Below, piece after piece: positions 19,350 to 27,204 of a stretch of DNA of 64,000 nucleotides (within the stretch, counting starts at the first letter, position 1; each line of letters begins with the position of its first letter). Below the pieces are notes generated by a model, which saw nothing but the letters and a program-made list of their open reading frames with translations, had not been told where the DNA came from and made no database searches. Made by a program: the position numbers and the translations under genes. This DNA comes from Deinococcus sp. KSM4-11 (GTDB lineage: Bacteria; Deinococcota; Deinococci; Deinococcales; Deinococcaceae): assembly GCF_004801415.1 (NCBI RefSeq), contig NZ_SSNX01000001.1, positions 1,387,963 through 1,451,962 on the forward strand, written 5' to 3'.

Positions 19350-20209
19350 GCGGTCTCCTTCTCGTCGAGTTCCTCGCCAGTCAATTCGATGAAGGCGTCT
19401 TCCAGGGTCTTGCCCGGTCCGGCCAGCGCGCGGAGTTCCTCGGCCGTGCCCTCGGCCACGAAGCGGCCGCCGCTGATGAACGCGATGCGGTCGCACAGCC
19501 GCTCGGCCTCCGGCATGTCGTGCGTGGTCAGGATGATGGTGGCGTCGTGGACGTCGCGGAGTTCCAGCACGAACTCCTGCACGTCCCGCCGGGACTTCGG
19601 GTCGAGGCCAGTGGTCGGCTCGTCCAGCAGCACCACGATGGGGCTCGTCAGGAACGCGCGGGCGATGGCGACTTTCTGCTGCATCCCCCGCGACATCTCT
19701 TCGAGCGGCTCCTGAAAGGCCTTGTCTTTCAACCCCAGGCGGCGCAGTGTTACCAGCGCCCGTTCCTCGGCCACGTGCCGGTCGAGACCGTACAACTGCG
19801 CGGAATACAGCAAATTCTCCCGTGGCGAGAGCTTCTTGTAGAACGCTGCGTCCACCGACACGCGGTTCAGCAGCCGTCGCACCTGCGCCTCGTCCCGCAC
19901 CACGTCCAGGCCGAAAATACTCACGCTGCCCTGATCCGGGATCAGCAGCGTGCTCATGGCGCGGATCAGGGTGCTCTTGCCGCTGCCGTTGGGGCCGAGC
20001 ACGCCGTAGATCTCGCCCCGGCGCACATGGAAAGTCACGTCGTCCACGGCGCGGCTCTCGGTGAACTGCGGCCGGAGCAGGGTGCCGCCGGACTTCTTCC
20101 GGAAGCCCTTCACGAGATGCTGGACGTCCAGCGCGATCTCACGATCACTCAAGTCACGGTTTGGCGCGGACAGGTCAGGCGCCGCTGCACTGAGAACAGT
20201 CAGGGTCAT
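19346..20209 (-). CDS. ABC transporter ATP-binding protein
   Basis: 287-residue ATPase. Walker A GPNGSGKST, Q-loop region LLNRVSVDAAFYKKLSPREN, signature MSRGMQQKVAIARA (variant of LSGGQ), Walker B IVVLLDEPTTGLD and switch H in LTTHDMPEAERL. An insert after the first strand (KKSGGTLLRPQFTESRAV) is characteristic of the DrrA/daunorubicin-like group. The Shine-Dalgarno is GGAGG, 7 bases before the ATG. A leaderless 10-codon ORF lies 82 bases upstream. Partner of the permease with ATGA overlap. Confidence 0.9.
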
Positions 20210-20290
20210 GGAGGAACCTCCGGTTGGCAGGGGAAAGGACGAAGTCAGGCCACACGCCCCAGCGGGCGGCGCACGCGCGAGGCCGGCGCC

Positions 20291-20323
20291 TCAACGCTTC
20301 AGGAAGATGACGTCGTCCTTCAT
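20291..20323 (-). CDS. possible leaderless leader peptide MKDDVIFLKR
   Basis: Ten codons from an ATG 8 bases after TACGCT, ending in TGA 82 bases before the ABC ATPase start. The main gene has its own GGAGG, so this ORF is not needed for ribosome loading and may be regulatory or fortuitous. Confidence 0.4.
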   Translation of the reverse strand: MKDDVIFLKR

Positions 20324-20331
20324 CGCTGCCC

Positions 20332-20337
20332 AGCGTA
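20332..20337 (-). promoter_or_regulatory. -10 box TACGCT upstream of ABC ATPase
   Basis: TACGCT on the minus strand, 8 bases before the mini-ORF ATG at 20323; likely promoter of the ABC-2 operon. Confidence 0.45.
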
Positions 20338-20660
20338 GCGGGAACGCCGAGCCGACGCGATACGCGTAACGGCGTACGGACAGGCCCGCACCACATCACG
20401 GCAGATAGGGTGACGGGCTGAACTGGCGTTTGCCCTGTTTGCCCCATATTCAGCGCTACTCTGCAAGTCTTCGACGCTCACCGGGGAAAGAGGTTAAAAA
20501 CCGCAGCGTCCCGCCCTACAAGTAAACCGAGTGCCATCGTGCGCGCAGCGCGCGGGCAGTGACGGCGTGAACGCAAAGGGCGAAGACGCCCCACGGAAAC
20601 GAGGCCGCCACGGGGCCAGCCGGATGACAACAGCGACCACATGCCCAGCGCAGCGCTACT

Positions 20661-20685
20661 CCCCCTGCCCCTTTGGGGTAGGGGG
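20661..20685 (-). terminator. C/G-rich hairpin downstream of the epimerase gene
   Basis: CCCCCTGCCCC and GGGGTAGGGGG pair around TTT with one mismatch. It starts 16 bases past the epimerase stop and is flanked by further G-runs. It could be a terminator or a member of an intergenic palindromic repeat family; no second copy is in the window. Confidence 0.45.
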
Positions 20686-20701
20686 TTGGGGGTGGAGCTA
20701 C

Positions 20702-21679
20702 TCAGCCGCGATACCGCGCAATCAGCGAGTCCATCGTCGCGTCCATTCCCTCATCCACCCGCTGCCGGGAAGGGTCGGCGTCGTACCACGCCATGATCTC
20801 CTGCGCGCCCTGCCAGAAGGGAATGGTGCACATGAATTCCGGCACGATGCGTTTGATCTTGCTGTTGTCGAAGATCATGGAATGCGCCTTGTCGCCCAGC
20901 AGGCCCGCACCCCAGTCGGGGTCGGCGGCGGCGATGGCGTCGCTGGGAATGTGGACGAGGTCGGCGGTGACGCCGGCCGCCTGGGCGACGGTGTGGTAGA
21001 TGGCGTTCCAGGGAAGCCACTCATCGCCGGTGATGTGGTACGTCTCGCCGATGGCGGCCGGATGCCCGAGGAGCGGCACGAAGCCCTTGGCGAAATCGGC
21101 GTGGTGCGTGAGCGTCCACAGGGACGTACCGTCGCCGTGGACGACGACAGGTTTGCCCTGCCGCATGCGGTTCACGACGGTGTATCCGCCGTCGAAGGGA
21201 AGCAGCGTGCGGTCGTAGGTGTGCGAGGGCCGGATGATGGTCACGGGGAAACCATCGTCGCGGTAGGCGCGCAGCAGGCGGTCTTCGCAAGCGATCTTGT
21301 TCCGGGAGTATGGCCAGAACGGGTTGCGCAGCGGCGTGCTCTCGGTGACGGGCAGGGTCTGCGGTGGCGTCTGGTACGCGCTGGCCGACGAAATGAAGAC
21401 GTACTGCCGGGTGCGGCCCGTGAAAAGCTTCAGGTCGGTTTCGATGTGCTCCGGGGTGAAGGCCACCCAGTCGACGACCGCGTCGAAGTCGTGATCGGCC
21501 AGCGCCGCCATGACGCTGGCAGGGTCGCGGATGTCGCCGTGCAGGACGTGCGCACCCTCTGGGGTGGGGCGGGAGGATTCGCCACGGTTCAGCAGGTACA
21601 GTTCCACGCCCCGCCCTAAGGCGAGCTGGGTGCTGGCGCTGGAGATGATGCCGGTGCCGCCAATGAACAGGACTTTCAT
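20702..21679 (-). CDS. NAD-dependent epimerase/dehydratase
   Basis: 325-residue extended SDR protein. The nucleotide motif is VLFIGGTGIISSAS at residues 3-16, with Ser in the position of the third Gly-region residue. The active-site pair is Y-S-R-N-K (WPYSRNKIACE) preceded by FISSASAYQ. C-terminal parts (LTHHADFAKGFVPLLGHPAAIGE and YHITGDEWLPWNAIYHTVA) match isoflavone-reductase-like nucleoside-sugar SDRs. Substrate unknown. The Shine-Dalgarno GGAGG is 6 bases before the ATG, and a TAGAGT box lies 30 bases upstream, so this is a leadered gene. Confidence 0.85.
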   Translation of the reverse strand: MKVLFIGGTGIISSASTQLALGRGVELYLLNRGESSRPTPEGAHVLHGDIRDPASVMAALADHDFDAVVDWVAFTPEHIETDLKLFTGRTRQYVFISSASAYQTPPQTLPVTESTPLRNPFWPYSRNKIACEDRLLRAYRDDGFPVTIIRPSHTYDRTLLPFDGGYTVVNRMRQGKPVVVHGDGTSLWTLTHHADFAKGFVPLLGHPAAIGETYHITGDEWLPWNAIYHTVAQAAGVTADLVHIPSDAIAAADPDWGAGLLGDKAHSMIFDNSKIKRIVPEFMCTIPFWQGAQEIMAWYDADPSRQRVDEGMDATMDSLIARYRG

Positions 21680-21708
21680 GTGTTCCCTCCGGGAAGTGGT
21701 CTGTCGCC

Positions 21709-21714
21709 ACTCTA
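21709..21714 (-). promoter_or_regulatory. -10 box TAGAGT of the epimerase gene
   Basis: TAGAGT on the minus strand, giving a leader of about 22 bases with GGAGG before the ATG at 21679. Confidence 0.4.
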
Positions 21715-21731
21715 GCGCCGGGGTGCCCGCC

Positions 21732-23144
21732 TCAGTCGGTGCCGCTGAGGGATTCAGGCGTACCCATGAACAGGTTGTTGATGCTCTCGCACAGGGTCGG
21801 GTGCGCGAAGGTGGTGTTCCGCAGGGCACTGGCGCTCAGGCCGCCCTGCAGGGCGAGTTGCAGCGCCCCCATGATCTCGCCGCCTTCCGGCCCCAGAACG
21901 GTCGCGCCGAGCAGCAGGTCGCTGGCGTCGTCCACCACGGCGCGCATCAGGCCAGCCGTTTGACCGGTCTCGATGGCGCGGGCCACGCTGGTCATCGGGA
22001 GGGTATAGATACGGGTGGCGCGGCCCAGCGTGCGGGCCTGCTGCCGGTCGAGGCCGACGCGGGCGAGTTGCGGATCGGTAAACAGCGTGTACGGCACGAT
22101 CCGGTTCCTGGTGCTGCGCTGCTGGCCGTGCAGCAGTGCGTCCCGGACAATCCGGTGGTCGTCGTAGGAGATGTGAGTGAAGGCGGGGCCGCCCTTGATG
22201 TCGCCCAGAACGTAGACGCCATCGGCCGCCCTGAGGTGCTCGTCCACGACGATGAACCCGTGCCGGTCGAGGGCCGCGCCGGCGGCCTCCACGTTCAACG
22301 TGCCTGTATTCGGCGTGCGGCCCACAGCGACGAGCAGGTGCGAGGCGGTCACGCTGACCTCGCTGCCGTCAGGACTGGTGACATCCAGCACGACCTCCGC
22401 GCCGTGGCGGGCGACCTGACGGGCCCTGGTGCCGAGATGGAAGGTCACGCCCTCGCCTTCCAGCGCGGTTTTCAGCGCCTCCACCACGTCCTCGTCCTCG
22501 CGGGGCAGCAGGCGGGCGCCGTTCTCGACCACGGTCACGCGGCTGCCCAGGCGGGCGTACAGTTGCGCAAATTCCAGGCTGATGTACCCGCCGCCCAGGA
22601 TCAGCAGGTGGGTGGGGAGCACTCGCAGCAGCAGGATGTCCTTCGAGGTCAGCGCGCCGACGTCCCGAACGCCGGGCAGGTCGGGCCAGCGGGGGCGGGC
22701 ACCGGCATTGATGAACACATGCCCCGCCCTCAGGGTCTGGGTGCCGCCCCCGTCCAGCGTAACCTCGACCTGCCGCGTGCCCGTGAAGCGTGCGTCGCCG
22801 CGCAGCAGCGTGACTCCGGCCCGGCGCAGGCCCGCCTCGCTGCCCTCGCGGAACTCCGTCACGATGCGCTGGGTGCGATCCACGATCCGGCCCAGATCCA
22901 CGGTCACGTCGGCCATCACGCCCAGGTCGGCGGACGAGCGGGCCAGGTGCGCGGAGCGGGCGCTGGCGATCATGGTTTTCGTGGGGGTGCAGCCCTCGTT
23001 CACGCAGGTGCCGCCGACGTGCTCGCGTTCGATCAGGGTCACCTGCCAGCCTGCGCGGGCGAGCGCTCCGGCCAGCGGGCCGCCCGCCTGCCCGGCCCCG
23101 ATGACGATGGCGCTGGACTTCATGGGACTGGCCTTCTCAGACAT
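21732..23144 (-). CDS. flavoprotein disulfide reductase (mercuric reductase/dihydrolipoamide dehydrogenase family)
   Basis: 470-residue class I pyridine nucleotide-disulfide oxidoreductase. FAD motif VIGAGQAGGPLAGALARAG, redox-active GGTCVNEGCTPTK (Cys-x4-Cys), NAD(P) motif LILGGGYISLEFAQL, GRTPNTGTLNVE, and YVLGDIKGGPAFTHISYDD. The C-terminal dimer motif FAHPTLCESINN keeps the catalytic HxxxxE. No heavy-metal-binding N-terminal domain or C-terminal Cys pair, so mercury reduction is not supported. A 17-codon ORF with a Shine-Dalgarno overlaps its start by 8 bases; ATG 23123 is an alternative start. Confidence 0.9.
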   Translation of the reverse strand: MSEKASPMKSSAIVIGAGQAGGPLAGALARAGWQVTLIEREHVGGTCVNEGCTPTKTMIASARSAHLARSSADLGVMADVTVDLGRIVDRTQRIVTEFREGSEAGLRRAGVTLLRGDARFTGTRQVEVTLDGGGTQTLRAGHVFINAGARPRWPDLPGVRDVGALTSKDILLLRVLPTHLLILGGGYISLEFAQLYARLGSRVTVVENGARLLPREDEDVVEALKTALEGEGVTFHLGTRARQVARHGAEVVLDVTSPDGSEVSVTASHLLVAVGRTPNTGTLNVEAAGAALDRHGFIVVDEHLRAADGVYVLGDIKGGPAFTHISYDDHRIVRDALLHGQQRSTRNRIVPYTLFTDPQLARVGLDRQQARTLGRATRIYTLPMTSVARAIETGQTAGLMRAVVDDASDLLLGATVLGPEGGEIMGALQLALQGGLSASALRNTTFAHPTLCESINNLFMGTPESLSGTD

Positions 23145-23190
23145 GGGCGGCGATCCGGGCGATGGCAGGAATGTGGTGGATGGGGTTCAT
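23137..23190 (-). CDS. small upstream ORF overlapping the flavoprotein start
   Basis: MNPIHHIPAIARIAAHV, 17 codons, with GGAGG 5 bases before its ATG. Its TGA lies inside the flavoprotein reading frame, 8 bases of overlap, so translation of the two is likely coupled. It was not recognised as any known peptide; a short amphipathic helix is possible. Confidence 0.45.
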   Translation of the reverse strand: MNPIHHIPAIARIAAHV

Positions 23191-23335
23191 GTCAGCCTCC
23201 GGAGCACAGGGGAGCGGAGGTGATCCGTCCCACGCTCCCTCTCCAGGGCTACGGGCGCGGACTCACCGGAGTTCAATCGTGCCACCTGGAAGCTCAGGAC
23301 AGCCCGGTTCACGTCCATGGATCGCCCAGACCCTC

Positions 23336-23341
23336 TACAGT
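23336..23341 (+). promoter_or_regulatory. -10 box TACAGT, leaderless start of NUDIX gene
   Basis: TACAGT followed by 6 bases and the ATG at 23348. It decides this start over an in-frame ATG at 23162. Confidence 0.6.
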
Positions 23342-23347
23342 CGGGTC

Positions 23348-23869
23348 ATGAGCGACGCGGACACCAGGACGAAGGTCATCTACGACGGGCACATCGTGCG
23401 GCTGGAATTGCTGGACGGCAAGTGGGAGATCGTGCGGCATGCCGACGCCGTGGCCGTGCTGGCCCTGAACGACGCGGGCGAGATGCTGCTGGTACGGCAG
23501 GAACGGCGGGCGGTCGGCGCCTTCACGGTGGAGGCCCCGGCCGGTCTGGTGGACGCGGGCGAGGACGCCGCGGCGGCCGCCCGCCGGGAACTTCAGGAGG
23601 AAGCGGGGCTGGACGGCGACATGGAGATGCTCACGCACTTCTACGCCAGCCCCGGCTTCTGCGACGAGGCCCTGACGGTCTTCCACGCCACGAACCTGCG
23701 CGAGAGCAAGCTGCCGCACGACGACGACGAGGACATCGAGGTGCTGTGGATGAAGCCCCAGGCGGTGCTGGACGGCCTGCGGAGCGGCACGCTGGTGGGC
23801 AGCGCGTCCACCGTCACGGCGGCGCTGTACGGCCTGCTGAGGGCTGCGCCGATGGACACTGGACGATGA
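23348..23869 (+). CDS. NUDIX hydrolase (ADP-ribose pyrophosphatase-like)
   Basis: 173 residues. The NUDIX box GLVDAGEDAAAAARRELQEE (residues about 68-87) keeps G-x5-E-x7-R-E-x2-E-E. The N-terminal beta strands KVIYDGHIVRLELLDGKWEIV and the ending SASTVTAALYGLL follow the ADP-ribose pyrophosphatase pattern, cleaving ADP-ribose or related nucleoside diphosphate sugars to AMP. Stop and ribF start overlap as ATGA. The linkage to ribF makes hydrolysis of FAD or ADP-ribose plausible but not shown. Confidence 0.9.
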   Translation: MSDADTRTKVIYDGHIVRLELLDGKWEIVRHADAVAVLALNDAGEMLLVRQERRAVGAFTVEAPAGLVDAGEDAAAAARRELQEEAGLDGDMEMLTHFYASPGFCDEALTVFHATNLRESKLPHDDDEDIEVLWMKPQAVLDGLRSGTLVGSASTVTAALYGLLRAAPMDTGR

Positions 23870-24777
23870 AGACCTACGTCTCCCCTGCCCAGCGGCCGGA
23901 CACGGAGACGGTCGTGGCGGTGGGCTCCTTCGACGGCGTGCACCTGGGGCACCAGGCACTGATCGCGCAGCTCAAGGCGAAGGCGCGTCAGCACCGCGTG
24001 CCGAGCGTGGTGTACACCTTTGATCCTCCCACGCGTGTGCTGATGCAGGGCGTGGAGTTCCTCTCGACCCTGCCGGAGAAACTGGATCTGCTGGCCCGGT
24101 ACGGCGTGGATGAGGTGGTGGCCGTGCCCTTCACGACAGAGTTCGCGGCGCGGCCGAAAGACGCCTTCCTGGACGACCTGCGCACGCTGCGACCCCGCAC
24201 GGTTGTGGTGGGCGAGGATTTCCATTTCGGCCGGGGCCGGGCCGGGGGCGTGGACGACCTGCGGCTGGTCGCCCCCGAGGTCGTGACATTGCCCATGCAC
24301 CAGCTGGGCGGTGAGGACATCAAGAGCACCCGGATCCGCGAGTACCTCAAGGAGGGTGACGTGGCGGGCGCGCAGCGGCTGCTGGGCCGCCACTACGACG
24401 CGCAGGGTGTGGTCGTGCAGGGCGACCGGCTGGGCCGCACCATCGGCTTCCCCACGGCCAACATCAGCGTGCCGGACGGCAAGGCGCTGCCGCTGGGCGT
24501 GTTCGCAGTGGTGGTGATCGGTGATCCGTCCCTGCCGCGAGGGGGCCGCTGGCATGGCGTGGCGAACGTGGGCTTCCGCCCGACCGTGAACGGCAAGGCG
24601 CGCCGCTTCGAGGTGAACGTCTTCGACTTCAACGGCGACCTGTACGGGCAGGAGTTGCAGGTCAAGTTCTTCCAGTACCTGCGCGGTGAGCAGAAGTTCG
24701 GTGGACTGGACGAACTGAAGGCCCAGATCGCGCGGGATGCCCAAGCGGCCAGGGACGCGCTGAAGGACGTGCGCTAG
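23866..24777 (+). CDS. ribF: bifunctional riboflavin kinase/FMN adenylyltransferase
   Basis: Converts riboflavin to FMN and then FAD, 303 residues. The N-terminal FAD synthetase domain shows GSFDGVHLGHQALI and GEDFHFGRGRAGGVDDL, with STRIREYLKEGDV ending the nucleotidyltransferase part. The C-terminal riboflavin kinase domain shows GRTIGFPTANI, GVANVGFRPTVNG and EVNVFDFNGDLYGQ. Both activities look intact. The ATGA overlap with the NUDIX gene indicates a two-gene operon. A 2-base gap separates its stop from the convergent DUF6174-like gene. Confidence 0.96.
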   Translation: MKTYVSPAQRPDTETVVAVGSFDGVHLGHQALIAQLKAKARQHRVPSVVYTFDPPTRVLMQGVEFLSTLPEKLDLLARYGVDEVVAVPFTTEFAARPKDAFLDDLRTLRPRTVVVGEDFHFGRGRAGGVDDLRLVAPEVVTLPMHQLGGEDIKSTRIREYLKEGDVAGAQRLLGRHYDAQGVVVQGDRLGRTIGFPTANISVPDGKALPLGVFAVVVIGDPSLPRGGRWHGVANVGFRPTVNGKARRFEVNVFDFNGDLYGQELQVKFFQYLRGEQKFGGLDELKAQIARDAQAARDALKDVR

Positions 24778-24779
24778 GG

Positions 24780-25298
24780 TCAGCGGCTGGATTTGAACTT
24801 CGTCAGCGTCCACTCGCCGAAGCCGTCCATGATCCCGGCGTCACCCATGCCGCTGTACAGGTGCGTCGGGTAGCCGAGGCGCGGATCGAAGCTGATCCGC
24901 ACCTCGGGGCAGGGCGTCATCCGCCGCGCGGCCAGCGTCCGGGCGAGGTCGTCGAAGCGCGCCTCGATGGTCTTGAGGGCCAGCGGGTTGGGTGCGCCTT
25001 CCTGGCCGGGCAGGATCGCGGTCGCCACGGCGCGGCCTGCCCGGACGGTCACGCGCGTGTCGGGGAACAGCACGGGCGCGGCAATCTGGTGCACGTCGTA
25101 GGTGTAGTCGCGAACCGCGGCGGCCGTCCAGCGGGCCTGGGCGGCCTGGAGCTGCCGGGTCAGGGCCGCGAAGTCGGGGCGGACATAACCGTCGCGGCAG
25201 GCACGCGGCAGGACGGGAGCGCCGCCACCTCCGGCGTGGGCGGGGGTGACGCTCAGGGTGGCGAGGGCCAGCAGCGCAGCAGCGAATCGGCGTGACAT
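24780..25298 (-). CDS. secreted DUF6174-like protein
   Basis: 172 residues with a signal peptide (MSRRFAAALLALATLSVTPAHA). The mature part follows the DUF6174 style: QARWTAAAVRDYTYDVHQ, then VTVRAGRAVATAIL, ending MDGFGEWTLTKF. Two Cys (RACRDGYV and TPCPEVR) may form a disulfide. It is a paralogue of the next upstream gene (25342-25812), with the shared blocks W...YTY and DGFG-W-LT-F. The function of the domain is unknown. A TACGCT box 7 bases before the ATG supports the leaderless start. Confidence 0.75.
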   Translation of the reverse strand: MSRRFAAALLALATLSVTPAHAGGGGAPVLPRACRDGYVRPDFAALTRQLQAAQARWTAAAVRDYTYDVHQIAAPVLFPDTRVTVRAGRAVATAILPGQEGAPNPLALKTIEARFDDLARTLAARRMTPCPEVRISFDPRLGYPTHLYSGMGDAGIMDGFGEWTLTKFKSSR

Positions 25299-25305
25299 GT
25301 GGGTC

Positions 25306-25311
25306 AGCGTA
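25306..25311 (-). promoter_or_regulatory. -10 box TACGCT, leaderless start
   Basis: TACGCT on the minus strand, 7 bases before the ATG at 25298, in the 43-base gap between the two paralogues. Confidence 0.5.
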
Positions 25312-25341
25312 CCGGGCGCGTCTGACGCTCCGCTGAGGCGC

Positions 25342-25812
25342 TCAGGGCTGCGGCGTGAACCCGGTGAGGCGCCAGCCGCCAAAGCCGTCCGCGATGGCCT
25401 GCTGCTCGATGGCCCACGCCAGGCTAGAGGGATGCCCGTCCGCCGGATCGTAGGTGGCGCTCACCGTCAGGCAGTCCGTCGTCTTCACGCCGTCAATCTG
25501 CTGAGCGACGCGGGCGAACATGTCCTCGACGGTGCCGAGACTCTGAATGCCATCCGGGATGACGGCCGTGACCTGCCCGGCCTGGATCGTCACGGTGAGG
25601 AGCTGCACCGGCGCAAACCCGGTGTACTGCATGACGTACGTATAGTTCGCCGTTCCCGCCGCCTGCCAGCGCACCCGCGCGGCGTTCAGGTCGCGGGTCA
25701 GGGCCACCGTATCGGACCGCACGTATCCGGCCACGCACTTCGCCGACGTCGGCAGGCCGCACCCTGCCAGGCCGAGCGCCGCGCAGACGATCAAGGGCAG
25801 GTAAGGGCGCAT
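25342..25812 (-). CDS. DUF6174-like lipoprotein
   Basis: 156 residues. The N-terminus carries a lipobox (LGLAGC, Cys 18), so the mature protein should be lipid-anchored. The rest parallels the neighbour: RVRWQAAGTANYTYVMQYTG, TVTIQAGQVTAVIPDG and IADGFGGWRLTGF. Cys also occurs at SAKCVAGYV and TDCLTV. Tandem duplication with one secreted and one lipoprotein copy is the simplest reading. The start is set by a TACCAT box 6 bases upstream. Divergent from mqnD. Confidence 0.75.
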   Translation of the reverse strand: MRPYLPLIVCAALGLAGCGLPTSAKCVAGYVRSDTVALTRDLNAARVRWQAAGTANYTYVMQYTGFAPVQLLTVTIQAGQVTAVIPDGIQSLGTVEDMFARVAQQIDGVKTTDCLTVSATYDPADGHPSSLAWAIEQQAIADGFGGWRLTGFTPQP

Positions 25813-25818
25813 AGCTCC

Positions 25819-25824
25819 ATGGTA
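25819..25824 (-). promoter_or_regulatory. -10 box TACCAT, leaderless start of lipoprotein
   Basis: TACCAT on the minus strand, 6 bases before the ATG at 25812. Confidence 0.5.
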
Positions 25825-25873
25825 CGCAGCGGGAACGTGGCGTGGCGCTGCAATGGTGTGCGCACCCCGGCGC

Positions 25874-25879
25874 TACGCT
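25874..25879 (+). promoter_or_regulatory. -10 box TACGCT, leaderless start of mqnD
   Basis: TACGCT followed by 6 bases and the ATG at 25886. It decides this start over an in-frame GTG at 25853. Confidence 0.55.
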
Positions 25880-25885
25880 CGGGGC

Positions 25886-26746
25886 ATGACGTCCTCCTCC
25901 ACCCTGCCCGATACCCTGGAACTCGGGTATTCCTTCTGCCCGAACGATACCTTCATCTTCCACGCGCTGCACGCCGGGCTGGTGCGGGGGCCTCTGCCGG
26001 TGCGCGAGGTGCTGGAGGACGTGCAGACGCTGAACGAGTGGGCCGTCCAGGGCCGCCTGCCCATGACGAAGATCAGTTACCGCGCGTACTTCGAGGTGAT
26101 GGAGCAGTACGTGGCCCTGCGGGCGGGCGGGGCACTGGGCCGGGGGGTGGGGCCGCTGATCGTCACCCGCGGGAGCGTGGACGACCTGAATGGAAAGGTG
26201 GTGGCGTCGCCCGGCGCGCTGACCACCGCCGAGCTGCTGCTGCGGATGGTCTTTCCTCAGGTCGAGGTCGTCAGGATGCGCTACGACGAGGTCATGCCGG
26301 CCGTGCAGCGCGGCGAATATCAGGGTCAGGGTGTGGACGCCGGGCTGATCATCCACGAGTCGCGCTTCACCTTCCAGAACTACGGCCTGACGAAGCGCCT
26401 TGACCTGGGCCAGTGGTGGGAACAGGACACCGGCCTGCCCCTGCCCCTGGGCGCAATCCTGGTGCGGCGTGACCTGCCCCTCGACACCCAACGGGGTCTG
26501 AACGCGGCCGTGCGGGCCAGCCTGGACTATGCGTACGCGCATCCGGACGCGGCCCGGACGTACATCCGGCAGCACGCGCTGGAGATGTCGGACGCGGTCA
26601 TGCAGGCGCATATCGACCTGTACGTAAACGAGTTCAGTCTGGATGTGGGCGACGAGGGGGAACGGGCGGTGCAGGAGCTGTACCGCCGCGCGGCCAGTCT
26701 GGGTGCGGTTCGTCCGGGTGAACAGCCGCTCTTCGTAGACGTCTGA
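25886..26746 (+). CDS. mqnD: 1,4-dihydroxy-6-naphthoate synthase (MqnD)
   Basis: 286 residues. Converts cyclic dehypoxanthinyl futalosine to 1,4-dihydroxy-6-naphthoate in the futalosine route to menaquinone. Family segments: LGYSFCPNDTFIFHALHAG (the usual S-P-C-P-N-D with Phe for Pro), LEDVQTLNEWAVQGRLPMTKISYRAY, GGALGRGVGPLIVTRG, GEYQGQGVDAGLIIHESRF and LPLPLGAILVRRDLP. The last part with H-x3-D and E-like residues is intact. No other menaquinone gene is in the window. Confidence 0.92.
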   Translation: MTSSSTLPDTLELGYSFCPNDTFIFHALHAGLVRGPLPVREVLEDVQTLNEWAVQGRLPMTKISYRAYFEVMEQYVALRAGGALGRGVGPLIVTRGSVDDLNGKVVASPGALTTAELLLRMVFPQVEVVRMRYDEVMPAVQRGEYQGQGVDAGLIIHESRFTFQNYGLTKRLDLGQWWEQDTGLPLPLGAILVRRDLPLDTQRGLNAAVRASLDYAYAHPDAARTYIRQHALEMSDAVMQAHIDLYVNEFSLDVGDEGERAVQELYRRAASLGAVRPGEQPLFVDV

Positions 26747-27204
26747 CAGCGGTCACTCACCCCGCCCGGCTCCGTTGACGGTGAACGGATGGAACGGTTC
26801 CCATGACTCGCCCAGCGCCCGCCCTACCTTCGGAGCGTCCGGCGGATCAAGGTCAGGCCGTTCAATTGGGCTCCATACCCTTCCGAGTGTTTCTGTCCTC
26901 GGTCAGAGGGCGTATTCGTCTGGAACCCTGTTGTCCCCTCCACCACCCCTTGTCTGTCTGGCGCGCCGCCGGACGGCAGACGTTCCGCGTGCTCCAACAC
27001 CGGACGGTAATTCCCCTGAACATGGGCGGATGAGCGGCATGTCGAGGAGATGAGTGGATCTTCAGAGAAGCTGGAATGCCATCCGGATCGCAACAAGAGT
27101 GCACAGATGAACACCGGTGCAATCCCCGTCCAGTCGCTTCGCTCCGCGTGGTCGGCGTGAAAATTGTAAGAACTTAGTGGACTTTCCTAGGATAGGCTTG
27201 GCGG
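26747..27204. other. 458-base gap of lower GC content
   Basis: Nothing recognisable as a gene. The composition is less GC-rich than the flanks, with an AT-rich patch (GTGAAAATTGTAAGAACTTAG) near 27155-27175 shortly before the ABC gene promoter. Possible degenerate remnant or regulatory DNA. Confidence 0.4.
27193..27198 (+). promoter_or_regulatory. -10 box TAGGCT, leaderless GTG start
   Basis: TAGGCT followed by 6 bases and the GTG at 27205. Confidence 0.5.

Larger units (their letters stand above)
20210..20701. other. 490-base intergenic region
   Basis: Between the epimerase 3' end and the ABC ATPase start. It holds the mini-ORF and -10 box described separately and a G/C-rich hairpin near the epimerase. 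In the remaining 300 bases (about 20340-20640) no gene is recognised; a TA-richer patch (AAAGAGGTTAAAAACC, near 20490) could belong to a promoter. Confidence 0.4.

Noticed and set aside
26803..27033. 76-codon open frame in the low-GC gap
   Set aside because: Its codon use is unlike the neighbours and no domain is visible; it has no Shine-Dalgarno and only a poor box.
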